Source: Mesorhizobium sp. B2-8-5 (GTDB lineage Bacteria > Pseudomonadota > Alphaproteobacteria > Rhizobiales > Rhizobiaceae). Taken from it: DNA of 64,000 bases. Both the position numbers and the translations under genes were made by a program. Below are positions 56,855 through 64,000 of the stretch, piece by piece (position 1 is the first letter of the stretch; each line of letters opens with the position of its first letter). The stretch is taken from positions 6,399,199 through 6,463,198 of the forward strand of contig NZ_CP083951.1 of the NCBI RefSeq assembly GCF_006440675.2, in the 5' to 3' direction. The notes beneath the pieces were generated by a model. It ran no database searches. It was not told where the DNA came from and saw only the letters and a program-made list of their open reading frames with translations.

Positions 56855-57277
56855 ATGACGTTGTCGAGATCGCTGTTTCCAGTCGCCGCGCTGCTGGCAA
56901 CTGCCGCCTTGGTCATGCCGGCCAGGGCCGGGGCGGGTATAGAAGTCACCATGAACCAGGCCAAGATCGTCAAATTGTCACGCGCGGCCGACACCGTCGT
57001 CATCGGCAATCCGGCGATCGCCGACGCCGCCGTGCAGGACGCCTCGACCATCGTCCTCACCGGCAAGGGCTTCGGTGTCACCAATATGGTCGTGCTCGAT
57101 TCGGACGGCAGCCCGATCATCGATGAACAGGTGACCGTCGTGCGACAAGCCGCCTCCTCGGTGCGCATCTACAGACGCGCCGAAGTCCAGACCATGTCCT
57201 GCACGCCCTATTGCGAGAGCGCGTTCAAGAGCGAGGCCGAGAAGGCTTCCGAAGCCGAAATGAGCGCCGGTCACTGA
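56855..57277 (+). CDS. Pilus-locus protein with secretin N-terminal domain
   Basis: A 140-residue exported protein (signal LFPVAALLATAALVMPARA). The body, VTMNQAKIVKLSRAADTVVIGNPAIADAAVQDASTIVLTGKGFG, resembles PF13629, the N-terminal domain of CpaC. Two cysteines (MSCTPYC) near the C-terminus may form a disulfide. First gene of the rightward arm; function is unproven, perhaps a secretin accessory. Confidence 0.85.
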   Translation: MTLSRSLFPVAALLATAALVMPARAGAGIEVTMNQAKIVKLSRAADTVVIGNPAIADAAVQDASTIVLTGKGFGVTNMVVLDSDGSPIIDEQVTVVRQAASSVRIYRRAEVQTMSCTPYCESAFKSEAEKASEAEMSAGH

Positions 57278-57418
57278 GCCCTGCGAGCGCGAACCCACGG
57301 GCATTAAAGACAGCTTAAAGCTTGCCCGACGAATTTAACGATCGTCCAAACCGGAACTCAATGGGTTTTCGCTAACCTTGCCGCCGGTACCGCAAAGGCG
57401 ATCGGCAGGAACTTTGAT

Positions 57419-58030
57419 ATGAGCAAGGATGCCTCATCCGGCAACGGCATGGACAGCAAGGCGCGCGCCAAAGCCCACCCCGGCTTCTTCAGCGACAGGC
57501 GCGGCAGCACGGCGATGGAATTCGCGATGCTTGCCATCCCGTTCGCGCTTCTCGTCTTCGCCATCCTCGAGAGCTGCATCTCGTTCGCCGGCCAGGAGGT
57601 GATGGCCAACGTCACCGACGATGTCGCCCGCCAGTTGCGCACCGGGCAGCTTCAGCAGAACAACGTCACCGAAGCCTCGATCAAGCAACTGATCTGCAAT
57701 CGCCTGCAGATCATGGTTTCCAACAACTGCACCGATACCGGGCCAAATGCTCCACTGCTGGTCGATCTGCGCGAATATTCGAGCTTCGCGGACGCCGCGA
57801 CGGCGGGTTTCAAGATCGTGAGCGGCGATATCGTGCTGACGCAGGGCGCGAACACGATGTCTCCTACAGTCTCGCCCGGACTGGCGGAATCCATCAACAT
57901 GCTGCGGGTGTTCTACAAATGGCCGGTGATGACCGATTTCCTGGCCAAGTCGATGGCAAATCTGAAGGACAGCAAAACGCTGCATTTCGCGTCCGTGACC
58001 TGGCAGAACGAACCGTTCGACGACAATTGA
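57419..58030 (+). CDS. TadE-like pseudopilin
   Basis: A 203-residue TadE-family protein. The hallmark is DRRGSTAMEFAMLAIPFALLVFAILES: a prepilin-like site G-STAMEFA followed by one helix. It contains cysteines at CNRLQIMVSNNC that may pair. Minor pilin-like subunit of the Tad system, expected to be processed by CpaA. Confidence 0.88.
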   Translation: MSKDASSGNGMDSKARAKAHPGFFSDRRGSTAMEFAMLAIPFALLVFAILESCISFAGQEVMANVTDDVARQLRTGQLQQNNVTEASIKQLICNRLQIMVSNNCTDTGPNAPLLVDLREYSSFADAATAGFKIVSGDIVLTQGANTMSPTVSPGLAESINMLRVFYKWPVMTDFLAKSMANLKDSKTLHFASVTWQNEPFDDN

Positions 58031-58067
58031 GACTGCTCGACGGCTAAGCCGCGGCGTGGAGGACGAT

Positions 58068-58679
58068 ATGCATAGTGCGGGGGCACTCCGGGGGATCTTG
58101 GCGAGGATGGAGCGGTTTTGCCGCGATCGCCGCGGCGTCGCGGCGATCGAGTTCGCGTTCATCGTGCCGGTGCTCCTCATCATGTATTTCATCACGATGG
58201 AGGCCTCGCAGGCCATCGAGACCAGCAAGAAGGTCAGCCGCATCGGTAGCATGGTCGCGGACCTCGTCACCCAACAGCAGACCGTCGTGAAGGCGAATCT
58301 CGATGCAATGATGAAGATCGGCACATCGACGCTGCAGCCTTATAATCGTTCATTGCCGACGATCATCATCACAGGCATACAGATCACCGACGAAGCAGCG
58401 CCGAGGGTGCAGGTTGCATGGTCGCGCAAGGTGGTGGGCACTACCTACAGCGCCGATGCGGCCGTCAACGCGACCACCACGGTGCCGGCGACGCTGATAA
58501 TCCGCAACACCTTCCTGGTCCGCGTGGAGAGCGACCTCGGCTACAAGCCGATCATCACCTGGTCCGCCAGCAATTCGCAGACGCTCGGGCTGACCTCCGC
58601 CTTCAACAACATATCGATGAGCGAAACCTATTATCTAAGGCCGCGCCGGAGTCCGACGATTCCCTGCAGCGACTGCTGA
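58068..58679 (+). CDS. TadE/TadF-like pseudopilin
   Basis: A 203-residue relative of the previous gene. Hallmark: DRRGVAAIEFAFIVPVLLIMYFITMEAS. GGAGG lies 5 bases before the ATG at 58068, 37 bases after the previous stop. A larger TadG with a von Willebrand domain would be expected next but is not here. Confidence 0.87.
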   Translation: MHSAGALRGILARMERFCRDRRGVAAIEFAFIVPVLLIMYFITMEASQAIETSKKVSRIGSMVADLVTQQQTVVKANLDAMMKIGTSTLQPYNRSLPTIIITGIQITDEAAPRVQVAWSRKVVGTTYSADAAVNATTTVPATLIIRNTFLVRVESDLGYKPIITWSASNSQTLGLTSAFNNISMSETYYLRPRRSPTIPCSDC

Positions 58680-58683
58680 CACG

Positions 58684-59622
58684 CTATTCCTGCCCTGCCG
58701 TTTCCTGCCGCACGATCGCCACGGCCATCGCATAGTCCTTCCGCGCGGCCGGCCTGAAACCGCCGGAATGCGCGCCCTCCAGCAGATCGTACACATCGGG
58801 CGTCTGGGACCTGAGATTGGTCAGAAAGACCGTCAGTCGCCGCTTTGCCTCCGGATCGAGATCGCTGCGGACGGCGTGCGGGCCATAGCGCAACAGGCCC
58901 GAGGTCCATAACACCCGAAGCGACGCCTCGGGGATGCCGGCAGCCTCCAGCCGCGCGACGGTGCCCTCGGAACGGGCGGATCGGCCATCGGCATCGGCCG
59001 GTTCCCAGCCGAACAGCGCGTCCGCTTCGCCGCCGCTCAGCATCGTTTCGGCCGCGGTGGCCGAAGCCGCGCGCGCCAGGAAGGGCGAATCCCGCGCGAT
59101 CTTGACGCCTTCGGCCGACAGCGCCGCCATCGGCAGCAGCGCGCCGCCGACATTCTCGACCGGCGCAATCGCGATCCGGTGCGAAGCGATCGCCGCAAGG
59201 TCCGGAAGCCTGCCGTCGCGCGTCATCAGGACGGAACGGATGCCGACGGCGCCGTCGGCATCGACCGGCGCCACCAGCGGTTCGACGCAGCCGCAGCGCT
59301 CCGAGGCCGTGGCATAGGCAAGAGCCGAATAGACCGCATACTGCACGCGCCCGCTCGCCTGCGCCTCGATCAGCGCCGCGTAGTCGCGCGCAACGACGAA
59401 CTCGACCTTCATGCCGAGCGCATTGGCATAGGCGTCGGTCAGGCGCGCGAGCCCGGGGACGGTGTTGCCGCCGCCCGGTTCGGCAACGACGCCGATGCGG
59501 AACGTGCCGATGTCGTCACGCCAGTCGGCGCGTGCCGGCCCGGCGGCGGCGCCGAACGCCGCGAGAGCGGCCGCGCACATTTTCACGGCCTGCCTTGCCG
59601 CGGTTCTGCCGCGCCTTGCCAT
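58684..59622 (-). CDS. PhnD-like phosphate/phosphonate-type solute-binding protein
   Basis: A 312-residue periplasmic binding protein. Signal peptide after the start [15 protein letters not shown] ([16 protein letters not shown]). PhnD-family core: [58 protein letters not shown] single gene with no permease or ATPase nearby, so the ligand is unknown. It converges on the pseudopilin gene with 4 bases between. Confidence 0.85.
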   Translation of the reverse strand: MARRGRTAARQAVKMCAAALAAFGAAAGPARADWRDDIGTFRIGVVAEPGGGNTVPGLARLTDAYANALGMKVEFVVARDYAALIEAQASGRVQYAVYSALAYATASERCGCVEPLVAPVDADGAVGIRSVLMTRDGRLPDLAAIASHRIAIAPVENVGGALLPMAALSAEGVKIARDSPFLARAASATAAETMLSGGEADALFGWEPADADGRSARSEGTVARLEAAGIPEASLRVLWTSGLLRYGPHAVRSDLDPEAKRRLTVFLTNLRSQTPDVYDLLEGAHSGGFRPAARKDYAMAVAIVRQETAGQE

Positions 59623-59754
59623 ACCTGCTTCGCTCCCGCCGCATCCGCGTCTCGCCGCAACTATGGCGCCAAGCCGTTGCGGTTTGGTTTCCGATTTGCC
59701 AAGGCTGCCGGGGAACCTTATGTCTGGCAACCAGGACTGACAACAAAGATACCC

Positions 59755-60993
59755 ATGGCGCGCGCGTTCCTGTTCGTTCTCGATTCTTTCGGCATCGGCG
59801 GCGCGGCCGACGCAGAACGCTACGGCGATGCCGGAGCCGACACGTTCGGACATATTTTTCAGGCCTGCGCCGATGGTCGCGCCGATCGGGAAGGTTTGCG
59901 CAACGGGCCGCTGGCCGTGCCCAACATGATGTCGCTCGGTCTTGGCCGAGCGGCGCAGACGGCGACCGGGCTCACGTTCGACGTCGATACGCCGTTGCTT
60001 GCCTCGTCCTTCCACGGGGCCGCCCAGGAAGTGTCGAGCGGCAAGGATACGCCCTCCGGCCACTGGGAAATCGCCGGCCTGCCGGTGCGCTTCGACTGGG
60101 GCTATTTCCCCGACACCGTGCCTGCCTTTCCGGCCGAACTGACCGAAGCGATCATCCGCGAAGGCAAGGTGCCGGGAATCCTCGGCAATTGCCATGCACC
60201 CGGAACCGAGATCATCGAACGGCTCGGCGAAGAGCATATCCGCACCGGCAAACCGATCTGCTACACGTCGGTCGATTCCGTGCTGCAGATCGCCGCGCAT
60301 GAAACGCATTTCGGCCTGGAGCGGCTTTATGAGCTTTGCCTCACGGTGCGTCGGCTGGTGGATCCGCTCAAGATCGGGCGCGTGATCGCGCGACCTTTCG
60401 TGGGCGAGACGCCCGTCACCTTCCAGCGCACCCACAACCGCCGCGACTATGCGGTGCCGCCGCCGGAGCCGACCCTGCTCGACCGGCTGACCGGGCGCGG
60501 CGGCAAGGTCATCGCCGTCGGCAAGATCGGCGACATCTTCGCCCATCGCGGCATTTCGGAAGTGCGCAAGGCCGGCGGCAACATGGCGATGTTCGACAAG
60601 GCGCTCGGCGCGATGGACGACGCCGGCGACGGCGACCTGGTCTTTGCCAATTTCGTCGATTTCGACACCGAGTTCGGTCACCGGCGCGACGTCGCCGGCT
60701 ATGCCGGCGCGCTCGAGGCGTTCGACCGTCGGCTGCCGGAGGCGCTGTCGCGCATCGGGCCGGGCGACCTCCTGATCCTCACCGCCGACCATGGCAACGA
60801 TCCGACCTGGCGCGGCACCGACCATACGCGCGAACGCGTTCCGGTGATCGGCACGGGGCCAGGGCTGACGGGCGGCGACATCGGGCTCAGGCCGACCTTC
60901 GCCGATATCGGCGAAACCGTCGCGGACCACCTCGGCCTGGCGGCCGGTCGCCACGGAACATCCTTCCTCGCAACGATAGGCGGCCATGCCTGA
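59755..60993 (+). CDS. deoB: Phosphopentomutase
   Basis: A 412-residue alkaline-phosphatase-superfamily enzyme interconverting (deoxy)ribose 1- and 5-phosphates in nucleoside salvage. Metal and nucleophile motifs: [34 protein letters not shown] (phosphorylated Thr), [41 protein letters not shown]. The deo regulon partners are not in the window. Ends 8 bases into mutM. Confidence 0.95.
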   Translation: MARAFLFVLDSFGIGGAADAERYGDAGADTFGHIFQACADGRADREGLRNGPLAVPNMMSLGLGRAAQTATGLTFDVDTPLLASSFHGAAQEVSSGKDTPSGHWEIAGLPVRFDWGYFPDTVPAFPAELTEAIIREGKVPGILGNCHAPGTEIIERLGEEHIRTGKPICYTSVDSVLQIAAHETHFGLERLYELCLTVRRLVDPLKIGRVIARPFVGETPVTFQRTHNRRDYAVPPPEPTLLDRLTGRGGKVIAVGKIGDIFAHRGISEVRKAGGNMAMFDKALGAMDDAGDGDLVFANFVDFDTEFGHRRDVAGYAGALEAFDRRLPEALSRIGPGDLLILTADHGNDPTWRGTDHTRERVPVIGTGPGLTGGDIGLRPTFADIGETVADHLGLAAGRHGTSFLATIGGHA

Positions 60994-61876
60994 GCTGCCC
61001 GAAGTCGAAACCGTCCGGCGCGGGCTGCAGCCGGTCTTGGAAGGGGCGCGGCTCGTCAAGGTCGAGGCGCGCAGGCCCGACCTTCGCTTTCCTTTTCCCG
61101 AACGCTTTTCGGAGCGGCTTACCGGCAAGACCGTGACAGCGCTTGGCCGGCGCGCCAAATACCTGACGATGCATATCGAGAACGGCCCGGTTCTGATCTG
61201 TCATCTCGGCATGTCGGGATCGTTCCGCGTCGAAGCCGCCGCCGGCAGCGACATCCCCGGCGCCTTCCACCACGAGCGCTCGAAAAGCGCCGCGCACGAC
61301 CATGTCGTCTTCGACGTCGTCTCGCCGAAGCATGAGCGCTCCCGCGTCGTCTTCAACGACCCGCGCCGCTTCGGCTTCATGCTGTTTGCCGAAGGAGCGC
61401 CGGACACGCATCCGATGCTGGCTGGGCTCGGCATCGAGCCGACCGGCAACGCGCTCGACGGTCCCATGCTCGCCTCGCTGCTGAAGGATCGCAGATCGCC
61501 GCTCAAGGCGGCACTGCTCGATCAGCGTCTGATCGCCGGACTCGGCAATATATATGTGGCGGAGGCCTTGTGGCGCGCCGGCCTCTCGCCGCTGCGCGAA
61601 GCCGGCACCATCGCCGGGTCGGCCAAGAAGGCGAAAGAGCAAAGCGTACGCCTTGCCGAGGCGATCCGCTCGGTCATCGCCGACGCGATCGCCGCCGGCG
61701 GCTCCTCGCTGCGCGACTATGTCCAGGCCGACGGATCGCTCGGCTATTTCCAGCATTCCTTCGCGGTCTACGATCGCGAGGGCGAGCCATGTCCGAAGCC
61801 GGGCTGCCGCGGCCACATCGAGCGCATCGTGCAAAGCGGCCGCTCGACCTTCTATTGCCGGACCTGTCAGCGGTGA
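60986..61876 (+). CDS. mutM: Formamidopyrimidine-DNA glycosylase
   Basis: A 296-residue Fpg that removes 8-oxoguanine. The N-terminal [14 protein letters not shown] supplies the catalytic Pro1-Glu2. A helix-two-turn-helix ([29 protein letters not shown]) and C-terminal zinc finger ([28 protein letters not shown], four cysteines) are complete. Starts 8 bases inside deoB. Confidence 0.97.
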   Translation: MPELPEVETVRRGLQPVLEGARLVKVEARRPDLRFPFPERFSERLTGKTVTALGRRAKYLTMHIENGPVLICHLGMSGSFRVEAAAGSDIPGAFHHERSKSAAHDHVVFDVVSPKHERSRVVFNDPRRFGFMLFAEGAPDTHPMLAGLGIEPTGNALDGPMLASLLKDRRSPLKAALLDQRLIAGLGNIYVAEALWRAGLSPLREAGTIAGSAKKAKEQSVRLAEAIRSVIADAIAAGGSSLRDYVQADGSLGYFQHSFAVYDREGEPCPKPGCRGHIERIVQSGRSTFYCRTCQR

Positions 61877-61923
61877 GCTAGGAACGGTATCGATCATCCC
61901 ACTGCCGCGGAAGGAAGCGAACC

Positions 61924-62697
61924 ATGGCCCATGAAACCATTATCGTCGAGACACGCGGCAAGGTCGGGCTGATCACGCTGAACCGGTCCAAGGCGCTCAA
62001 TGCGCTGAATTCGCAAGTCCTTGCGGAGGTCGTAGCGGCGGCGAGCGCGTTCAATGCCGATCCCGGGATCGGCGCGATGGTGCTTACCGGCTCGGAAAAG
62101 GCGTTTGCCGCCGGCGCCGACATCAAGGAAATGCAGGCGATATCCTTCGCCGACGCCTACACGCAGGACTTCTTCGTCGGCTGGGAGGAATTCACGCGCA
62201 CGCGCAAGCCAATCATCGCGGCGGTTGCGGGCTACGCGCTCGGCGGCGGCTGCGAATTGGCCATGATGTGCGACTTCATCATCGCCGGCGACAATGCCAA
62301 GTTCGGCCAGCCCGAAATCACGCTCGGCGTCATGCCGGGCATGGGCGGATCGCAGCGGCTTACTCGTTTTGTCGGCAAGTCGAAGGCGATGGACATGTGC
62401 CTGACCGGGCGGATGATGGATGCGGCCGAAGCCGAGCGCAGCGGGCTGGTATCGCGCGTGGTGCCGGTGGCCGAACTGCTCGACGAGGCGCTGAAGGCGG
62501 CGGCCAAGATCGCCGAGTTCTCGCTGCCGTCGGTCATGATGACCAAGGAGGCCGTCAACCGCGCCTACGAGACGACGCTTGCCGAAGGGCTGCGCTTCGA
62601 GCGGCGCCTGTTTCATTCGCTGTTCGCGCTCGATGATCAGAAGGAGGGCATGGCCGCCTTCGTCGAGAAGCGGAAGCCGAATTTCACCAACCGCTAG
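61924..62697 (+). CDS. Enoyl-CoA hydratase
   Basis: A 257-residue classical crotonase. Both catalytic glutamates are at family positions: [22 protein letters not shown] and [20 protein letters not shown], with oxyanion residues in [15 protein letters not shown] housekeeping beta-oxidation type that hydrates short-chain trans-2-enoyl-CoA. It lies between mutM and rpsT, an order I recall near dnaA in rhizobia. Confidence 0.94.
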   Translation: MAHETIIVETRGKVGLITLNRSKALNALNSQVLAEVVAAASAFNADPGIGAMVLTGSEKAFAAGADIKEMQAISFADAYTQDFFVGWEEFTRTRKPIIAAVAGYALGGGCELAMMCDFIIAGDNAKFGQPEITLGVMPGMGGSQRLTRFVGKSKAMDMCLTGRMMDAAEAERSGLVSRVVPVAELLDEALKAAAKIAEFSLPSVMMTKEAVNRAYETTLAEGLRFERRLFHSLFALDDQKEGMAAFVEKRKPNFTNR

Positions 62698-62893
62698 GGC
62701 ACGTTGCCGAATGACTGAAGGCGGGTCATGGCGTGATGCGCTTTCGGTCTCCAAAAAGACCGCCAAGTGGCGTTGACGCGCCGGAAAAGCTGAACTATAA
62801 GCCGCACCAACCGAGGCGGCCCTGTGGCTGCCCGTTTGTTTTTTGCGCCCTGCGGCACCCCGCTGGCGCCCACCAGATCGGAAGAGAGGCATC

Positions 62894-63160
62894 ATGGCCA
62901 ATACGTCTTCGGCCAAAAAGGCAACGCGCAAGATCGCCCGCCGCGCGGCGGTCAACAAGAACCGTCGCTCGCGTGTCCGCACCTATGTGCGCCAGGTCGA
63001 AGAGGCGCTGGCCGCTGGCGACAAGGCCGCGGCGGTGGCAGCCTTCAAGGCGGCGGAGCCGGAATTGATGCGCGCCGCCACCAAGGGCGTCGTCCACAAG
63101 AACACAGCTTCCCGCAAGGTTTCGCGGCTTGCCCAGCGGGTCAAGACGCTGTCGGCCTGA
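62894..63160 (+). CDS. rpsT: 30S ribosomal protein S20
   Basis: An 88-residue S20 protein starting [20 protein letters not shown], preceded by AGAGAGG. Highly basic with the conserved ending [19 protein letters not shown]. Its own terminator follows. Commonly lies just before dnaA in this order. Confidence 0.97.
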   Translation: MANTSSAKKATRKIARRAAVNKNRRSRVRTYVRQVEEALAAGDKAAAVAAFKAAEPELMRAATKGVVHKNTASRKVSRLAQRVKTLSA

Positions 63161-63189
63161 CCGACTTAATCCTTAATCAATCGATGTTG

Positions 63190-63216
63190 AACCCGGTCGC
63201 ACAGGCCGGGTTTTTT
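63190..63216 (+). terminator. Intrinsic terminator after rpsT
   Basis: AACCCGG (63190-63196) and CCGGGTT (63206-63212) with a 9-base loop, then TTTTCG. Confidence 0.9.
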
Positions 63217-64000
63217 CGTTTGCCGGCAAGTACTTAAAAAAAATGCTCGCAAGCAACGCTTGCGACGCGATTCCAATGCCAGTAATGTTTTGCCGGCATA
63301 TTCAACGCCGCTGATACCGGCACGCCCTCCCCGCGGCAACTGCCCAAATTTGCCTGGCAAAAAATCTGCAGTTTTTTCAAAGGCTTACAGCCGGTCATCC
63401 ACAGCTTGTTCAACTCAAGATCGAGCGGCGGGGGAGAAGTAGCTGTCAAGAGAATTATTTCAGAATATTTCGTTTCGAGCGGCCTTTTTCATATTCGCCG
63501 GAAAAGGGTTTGAATCACAATGGCTTTGTCAAAATGTGCCGTCGCAGCACCCGATTTCAAGCCCCGTCTGGTAACCAGATTCGTTAAAAAACCGTTAGAT
63601 GTGGCCTTGCCCTATCCACAGCGATTTCGGTAATGTCCATCCATCGAAGGGACGGGCTGTAGCCCCTGACCCAGCCTGAATCGGCCAGCACAAAATGGCA
63701 GAATTCATGACGTGGAGCAATTCCGCGTGCGGCTTGGTTTGTCTCTTCGGTGCGGGTAGGGGACTGGCGTAATTGTACATGGCAGTCGATGTCTCGCCGG
63801 CGTTTTCGCCGGAGGGTGATGTATTGCCTTGTCGTTGTCGGTGGCCGGCGTGCGGAGCCGGCAGCTGGTTCCTTGCGCGAGTTGCGACGATCGTTGCCGG
63901 CGGCGGCAGCGGCATCGCGGCGAAATGAGGTCGCCGGACCAAGGATGCAGGAGGCGCATCCCCGGTGGAAAAGGGTACGAGAAGACAAGGAACTTTGATC
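63217..64000. other. Long non-coding stretch, probable dnaA upstream region
   Basis: About 780 bases without a convincing gene. AT content is higher up to 63610. Two DnaA-box-like 9-mers (8 of 9 to TTATCCACA): TCATCCACA at 63395-63403 and CTATCCACA at 63612-63620. Four GANTC sites (63269, 63512, 63578, 63678), close to chance density. A short frame at 63750-63998 looks like chance. The gene order suggests dnaA starts beyond the window. Confidence 0.55.

Noticed and set aside
63750..63998. Short frame at the right end as a possible gene
   Set aside because: Arg/Ala-rich, no ribosome site, no recognisable family; more likely dnaA leader DNA.
63217..64000. Chromosomal origin of replication
   Set aside because: Only two imperfect DnaA boxes, and in this order the origin need not lie beside dnaA; GANTC density is near chance.

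Overview
This window looks like chromosomal core sequence from an alphaproteobacterium of the order Hyphomicrobiales (Rhizobiales), most likely Mesorhizobium or a close Phyllobacteriaceae relative. The basis is high-GC coding sequence, a GcrA cell-cycle regulator, class I lysyl-tRNA synthetase, a PodJ-like polarity protein, a CtrA-lineage style tad/cpa pilus locus, and several families of short dispersed repeats that I recall from Mesorhizobium intergenic DNA. The genus call rests on protein and repeat recognition, not on a search. No rRNA, tRNA or CRISPR array was seen.

Layout. 0-5 kb: apaG, hslO, argF-argD (with a terminator-like hairpin and possible leader peptide before argD) and gcrA. 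5-9.5 kb: corA, phoU, phoR and divergent ppk2; the usual pstSCAB and phoB genes are missing from this phosphate cluster. 9.5-12 kb: a quorum-sensing cassette luxR-luxI-crotonase. 12-17 kb: a solute-binding protein, a TerB-like protein, lysK, a nuclease-like protein, a LexA/S24-type repressor and a small conserved protein. 17-25 kb: a beta-oxidation operon (two acyl-CoA dehydrogenases, thiolase, hydratase/dehydrogenase, frameshifted thioesterase) under a MerR-type regulator, with matching palindromes upstream of both the operon and the regulator.

25-29.5 kb: the 1358-residue PodJ-like protein. 29.5-40 kb: a sulfite-handling region (TauE/SafE exporter, TIGR02186-like membrane protein, YegD-like Hsp70, LysR regulator, SoeABC-type molybdoenzyme), interrupted by an IS110-family element that has split an older palindromic repeat. 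Its left non-coding end is a strong bridge-RNA candidate. 40-46 kb: PdeM-like phosphoesterase and Lhr-type helicase (a ligase-associated repair pair without its ligase), an NlpC/P60 protein, a MarR regulator and an M17 aminopeptidase, with dispersed repeats between them.

46-58.7 kb: a tad/cpa Flp-pilus locus with tadD converging on a leftward series flp, cpaA, cpaB-C-D-E-F, tadB-C, and a rightward arm with a secretin N-domain protein and two TadE-like pseudopilins. 58.7-64 kb: a PhnD-like binding protein, then deoB, mutM, an enoyl-CoA hydratase and rpsT. The window ends in a long non-coding stretch with two DnaA-box-like sites, probably just upstream of dnaA.

The most unusual signals are the IS110 insertion with its structured leader, the luxR-luxI-crotonase cassette with its palindrome, the sulfite oxidation/export region with a small unknown gene translationally coupled to soeA, the MerR palindromes, and repeats that supply the stop codons of neighbouring genes.
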